A stretch of 64,000 bases of DNA, taken from Archangium violaceum Cb vi76. GTDB lineage: Bacteria > Myxococcota > Myxococcia > Myxococcales > Myxococcaceae. Location of the stretch: positions 36,557 to 100,556 of the forward strand of contig NZ_JPMI01000011.1 in assembly GCF_000733295.1 (NCBI RefSeq), given 5' to 3'. Below are positions 61,001 to 64,000 of the stretch, piece by piece. How positions within the stretch are numbered: the stretch's first letter is position 1; the number at the start of each line of letters is the position of its first letter. Below the pieces are notes generated by a model, which was not told the DNA's origin, made no database searches, and saw nothing but the letters and a program-made list of their open reading frames with translations. The translations under genes were made by a program, and so were the position numbers.

Positions 61001-64000
61001 GAGGCCCTGGACGCCCTCGCCGAGTTGGAGCTGGAGCGCGGTGAGAAGCTGGAGGCCGCCCGCCTCTTCGCTCGCAAGGCCGCGCTCGTCACGGACGCCC
61101 GTGCCGGCGCGAAGCTCCTCTACCGCGCCTCCGTGCTCGCCATGGGCACCAGCCGCGAGGAGGCCTTCCTCGCCGAGGCCCTGGAGCGCGAGGCCTCCTT
61201 CGCTCCCGCGCGCATCCGCCGGGGCGAGCTGCGCATGCAGGCCGACCCCCGCGCCGCCCTGGAGGACTTCGAGGTGGTGCTGGCCGTGCCCGCGGTGGAC
61301 CCGGACGCGCCCCGCGAGGAGGAGCTGCTGGAGCTCACCCGCCGTGCCTCCGCCGCCGCCGTGCGCGCGGGCCGCCCGGACTCCGCCCGCCGCCTGCTCG
61401 CGCAGTACTGCACCCTGGCCCCCGAGGACCTCGAGGCCCAGGTGGAGCTCGCCGGCCTGCACCGCAAGGCCGGTGCGCGCGAGGCGCTCGCGGACCTGCT
61501 CGCCACGTTGTGGCCGCGCCTCTCCGGAGACGCCCGCCGCTCCGCGCGCCGCGAGCTGGCCGAGCTGTGCCTCGCCCTGGGCCGCCCCGCCGAGGCCGCC
61601 GACGCCCTGCGCAGCCTGCTCGCCGAGGAGCCCCACGACACCTGGGCCACGCAGTCCCTGCTGGAGCTGCTGCCCCCGCCGGGTGCCGGCACCGCCCAGG
61701 AGGAGGCCGAGCGCCTCGCCCTGCTGGGCACCCTCATTACTTCCGCCTCGGGGGATGCCCGCGCCGAGCTGCTCGCCCGCCGCGCCGCCCTCCACCGCAA
61801 CGCCGGCCGCTCCCAGTCCGCGCGCGACGACTTCCTCGCCGCCACGAAGCTCTCCCACCGGCCCGCGCCCCTGTGGCTCGCCATCGCCGCGCTCGCCCGT
61901 GAGGCCGGTGACGACGTGGACGAGCTGGAGGCCTGGCGTCAGGTGGTGGCCTCCGAGCCGGAGCTCGCCGAGCGCGCCCGCACGCGGCTGCTCTCCATCG
62001 CCTCCGTGCTGGTGGAGAAGGACGCGCGCGCCCCGGCCCGCGAGGCCCTGCTCGCCGCCGTGGCGCTGCCGCTGCCTCCGGCCGAGCGCAGTGATGCCTT
62101 CTTCGCCCTCGCCACGCTCGCGCGCCGCGATGGGATGCCGGACGCCGAGGCGGAAGCGCTCGCCGAGGCCGCGCGCCAGGGTCCCCTGCCTCGCCGCGTG
62201 GAGGCGCAGCTGGCGCGCGCGAGCCTGCTGGAGAAGACGGGCAAGCTGGCCGAGGCCGCGGACAGCCTGGAGGCGGCGCTCGCCCTCGCCCCGCGCCATG
62301 CCGGTGCCACCTCCGCGCTCCGGCGCGTGCTGCGGGACCAGGAGGACTGGGAGCGCCTCGCGGGCCTGCTCGCCGCCGAGGCCTCGCACGCGCCTCCCGC
62401 GGATGCCGCCGCCCTCTACGCCGAGCTGGGCTCCCTCCACCTGGAGCGCCTGGAGCAGCCCGAGGCCGCCGAGGCCGCGCTGCGGCAGGCGGTGCGCCTG
62501 GCTCCCGAGAACATCGACGTGCGCCGCCGGTTGGTGGCCCTCGTCGCCGGCCGGGGTGACTCCGCCGAGGCCGCGAAGCTGCTCGATGTCGGCACCAGCC
62601 ACCTGCCCGCGGCCGAGGCCGCCGACCTCCTGCGCGAGGGCGCCGCGCATGCGCGTACCGCGGGGGACATGGCCCGGGCCCTGGACTTCGCCCGCCGTGC
62701 CCATGCGCTCGTGCCCGCGCGCGACGCGCAGCTCGCCGAGCTGGCCGAGCTCCTCTTCCTGCAAGGCGATGTGAAGGAAGCGCTGCCCCTGCAGGAGCAG
62801 CTCGCCGCCGCCGCGGACTTCTCCGCCGAGCCCGAGCGTGCCGAGAAGGCCTGGCTGCGCCTGGGCGCGCTCGCCGAGAAGCTCGGGGATTCGCGGCGCG
62901 CGGCGTCCGCGTACAAGCGCCTGCTCGCCGAGATTCCGCTGAATGAAGTGGCGGTGCACCGGCTCGCCGCGCTGCTGGAGAAGGACGAGCCCCGCGCCGC
63001 CTTCGACGTGCTCGTCGCCCACGCGCGTGCCCTGCCTCCTTCCGAGGAGACCGCGCAGCGCCTCGTGTCGCTGTCCGAGCGCGCCCGGGACTCGCTGGCC
63101 GACTCCACCCTCGCCGCCTCGCTGCTGGTGCGCGCGGCGGAGATGGCGGAGGAGCCGCTGCCGCTGCACCAGTCGCTCTCCACCCTCTACCGCAACGCGG
63201 GCCGCGTCCCCGAGCTGATGGCCCAGCTCCAGTTGGTGGCCTCGCTCAGCCAGGAAGAGGGAGACCTGGACGGTGCCATCTCGGCCTGCTCGGAGCACGC
63301 GCTCCTGGCCGAGGAGGCGGGCCGGGTGGACGAGTCCCTGCGCTCGCTGGAGGCGCTGCGCTTCCTCCTGGAGAAGGAGGACCGGAGGGACGAGGCCGCC
63401 GACTGCGAGCGTCACCGCGCGGAGATGCTGCGCGACGCGAAGCTGGACCTGCCCGCCGCCGAGGTGGCGCTGGAGCGGGCCTTCACGCTGTCCGAGCAGC
63501 TGGACACGGCGCGCATGGGCATCGAGCTGGCCGTGCGCCGGGACGACACCGCCGCCGAGGCCCGCTGGCTGGAGCGCGCCCTGCCGCTGCTGTCCGGCAC
63601 GCGTGCGCAGGGGGAGAAGGCCCCGTGGCTGCTGCGGCTGGCGAAGCTGTACCTCGGCGTCCTGGGTGACTCCGGGAAGGCCGAGGGCTTCCTGCGCGAG
63701 GCGCTCCTGCTGGACCGCTCCCTCCAGGAGGCCGAGTCGCTCCTGTGCGAGCTGCTGGAGCGCGAGGGCCGCGTGGCCGAGCTGGCCGCCTGGTTCGAGG
63801 AGTCCTCCTCCTTCGAGCAGGACGCCGACCGCCGTGCGCTGCTGCTGCTGCGCGCCGCCACCCTGTACCGGGAGCGCGCGGGCCGTCCGGAGGCCGCCAT
63901 CGTCGCGCTGCTCGCCGCGCGTGCCGCGGTGCCGGATGACCTGGGCATCACCCGCCAGGCGGCGGACCTGCTCCAGGAGATGGGGCGCGAGGCGGACGCC
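58052..64000 (+). CDS. giant tetratricopeptide-repeat protein (N-terminal 1983 codons, runs off the window)
   Basis: The frame from ATG 58052 stays open to the right edge. Residues about 1-260 form a separate domain: after an Ala-rich start comes LRLLDRRAFVGFPPLEL, then beta-rich sequence with VDVRLYGFASTPSVQVPG-like strands, without a known family. From about 270 on the protein is a continuous array of helical TPR-like repeats, rich in Ala, Leu, Glu and Arg (for example AEARDAYLQAGD, ALYRTKLGDPARAREHLEAAL). No signal peptide or catalytic motif is visible. Such long TPR solenoids act as cytoplasmic scaffolds. Neighbours give no clue to the partner. Confidence 0.9.
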   Translation, partial: MATDSDSPKPASEAQAAAPELRLLDRRAFVGFPPLELAPGLSIADFALQIPDVTFPFNVSAGPSRYQRKKLLFGFLELHVDAELVARKVTELAGRVAGLEGLKLHFRPGYLEGQAFLQAPERTPLTFKVAFDADGERLALYLYDVRLYGFASTPSVQVPGLIAATVAGLGLLPEVEVRGATGFSTRVLPALCQKAAVSRGFKMPVLDTARLSSAEVSSAGLRLRFSSGGLPPPAPPDEELLLALEGARAFTDAEALLAQGKLAEARDAYLQAGDAQDAHPFAAERLLSLLVADPQAHDLALDVAATLLRRREKSPAALWGEAVVRERRNEHARAAERYLALCGLSRRASEEAAAFFSAEAAARAARDHAPQVAVKALHEVLGLKPDHLPSLKALARASDQSRDRAGAVRAYRRIAALARDPAEAADAHVHLARLCAQTEDDIAGARLHCEAALRLAPDQPDALLLLGELCHRGGEHLRALKALDRLREVAMARHELDRVGRANLLAGRIWEEGLQQPDNALLRFREATSLLPGEPEPLFSTARVAEKLGKLQEALAGYQQALELAGPAPRSESIRQAAHQSHHALARLYRTKLGDPARAREHLEAALTLDPRDTAALDELIPYFRATGRTQELAEALEKAAAVHEEPGRRAALWAEAGELYRGRLQQPEKAERLLTSALEADPDHKPALESMLALAEARRDGGLLTRCLSALARLTPEPKERAQKYRRLSVAARDLAFDLDLAATALQEVLKAEPDDLPTLGELCALQRKRSDMAGLATALDERARVAEAQGDKRLAAAALRELANVLEARLGRLGEALVALEKAARLSPEQSVLLELADLSLRCERPEHARRALETLLSTLPRTTAPERLADVRARLGRACELMGDREAAIAAYAQAFPLRRLDDALASRLEALYTEAGETRELAELWATRAQSLVAAERSAEAAPLFLQSARVLLERGEKGPALLRLSAALDASPSGPLAAEALDALAELELERGEKLEAARLFARKAALVTDARAGAKLLYRASVLAMGTSREEAFLAEALEREASFAPARIRRGELRMQADPRAALEDFEVVLAVPAVDPDAPREEELLELTRRASAAAVRAGRPDSARRLLAQYCTLAPEDLEAQVELAGLHRKAGAREALADLLATLWPRLSGDARRSARRELAELCLALGRPAEAADALRSLLAEEPHDTWATQSLLELLPPPGAGTAQEEAERLALLGTLITSASGDARAELLARRAALHRNAGRSQSARDDFLAATKLSHRPAPLWLAIAALAREAGDDVDELEAWRQVVASEPELAERARTRLLSIASVLVEKDARAPAREALLAAVALPLPPAERSDAFFALATLARRDGMPDAEAEALAEAARQGPLPRRVEAQLARASLLEKTGKLAEAADSLEAALALAPRHAGATSALRRVLRDQEDWERLAGLLAAEASHAPPADAAALYAELGSLHLERLEQPEAAEAALRQAVRLAPENIDVRRRLVALVAGRGDSAEAAKLLDVGTSHLPAAEAADLLREGAAHARTAGDMARALDFARRAHALVPARDAQLAELAELLFLQGDVKEALPLQEQLAAAADFSAEPERAEKAWLRLGALAEKLGDSRRAASAYKRLLAEIPLNEVAVHRLAALLEKDEPRAAFDVLVAHARALPPSEETAQRLVSLSERARDSLADSTLAASLLVRAAEMAEEPLPLHQSLSTLYRNAGRVPELMAQLQLVASLSQEEGDLDGAISACSEHALLAEEAGRVDESLRSLEALRFLLEKEDRRDEAADCERHRAEMLRDAKLDLPAAEVALERAFTLSEQLDTARMGIELAVRRDDTAAEARWLERALPLLSGTRAQGEKAPWLLRLAKLYLGVLGDSGKAEGFLREALLLDRSLQEAESLLCELLEREGRVAELAAWFEESSSFEQDADRRALLLLRAATLYRERAGRPEAAIVALLAARAAVPDDLGITRQAADLLQEMGREADA

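Noticed and set aside
57989..63415. 1808-codon open frame on the minus strand
   Set aside because: It is antisense to the TPR protein. In GC-rich codons the third-position bias keeps the opposite strand free of stops; the translation is a Gly/Gln/Arg/His mixture without domain signatures.

Overview
The window is GC-rich (about 70 %) DNA from a large-genome myxobacterium, most likely suborder Cystobacterineae (Myxococcus/Archangium/Cystobacter type). The evidence is the gene content: a myxobacterial retron, Hanks-type Ser/Thr kinases, a DUF2381 protein paired with a kinase, an Imm11-type protein, many lipoproteins, PilZ and GAF proteins, and a very long TPR protein. No rRNA, tRNA or CRISPR array was found.

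Regions. (1) 1-8.7 kb: a divergent lipoprotein gene, then a tight operon of WGR/beta-propeller, WGR/HEAT and winged-helix/SWIM proteins, a retron non-coding RNA (msr-msd) and a retron reverse transcriptase. This is a complete myxobacterial-type retron with accessory genes. (2) 8.7-17.5 kb: ordinary chromosome with GAF protein, phospholipase-D-like enzyme, porin, aldo/keto reductase, GNAT acetyltransferase and the arginine genes argC-argB. (3) 17.5-24.8 kb: an accessory island of lower GC. It has an unrecognised protein paired with a family-1 uracil-DNA glycosylase, a transposase remnant, a kinase/DUF2381 pair, an orphan gene and a broken formyltransferase. (4) 24.8-47.4 kb: a giant zinc-ribbon membrane protein, P450, O-antigen-ligase-like protein, two parallel beta-helix lipoproteins around a glycosyltransferase, an NHL-repeat lipoprotein, an SGNH hydrolase, a PAS histidine kinase, an NlpC/P60-like lipoprotein, and a kinase-cyclase-like fusion. 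(5) 47.6-57 kb: a recombination hot spot bounded by a PilZ-like gene and a VOC (PhnB-like) gene. The 3' ends of both boundary genes occur a second time in the middle (51.1-51.6 kb), so two different cargoes appear stacked in tandem. Cargo A is a decayed kinase, a frameshifted Imm11/SUFU-like gene, IS21-like repeats and a Cys-rich lipoprotein. Cargo B is a compact class I lanthipeptide cluster (precursor, LanC, LanB). (6) 57-64 kb: a B-box/membrane protein and the first 1983 codons of a giant TPR protein that leaves the window.

Main points for follow-up: the retron with its three upstream genes and a visible a1/a2 plus msd fold; the lanthipeptide cluster without a visible transporter or protease and with a strong hairpin between precursor and enzyme genes; the stacked-cargo structure around it; and the two-gene uracil-DNA-glycosylase cassette as a candidate uncharacterised defence or DNA-processing module.
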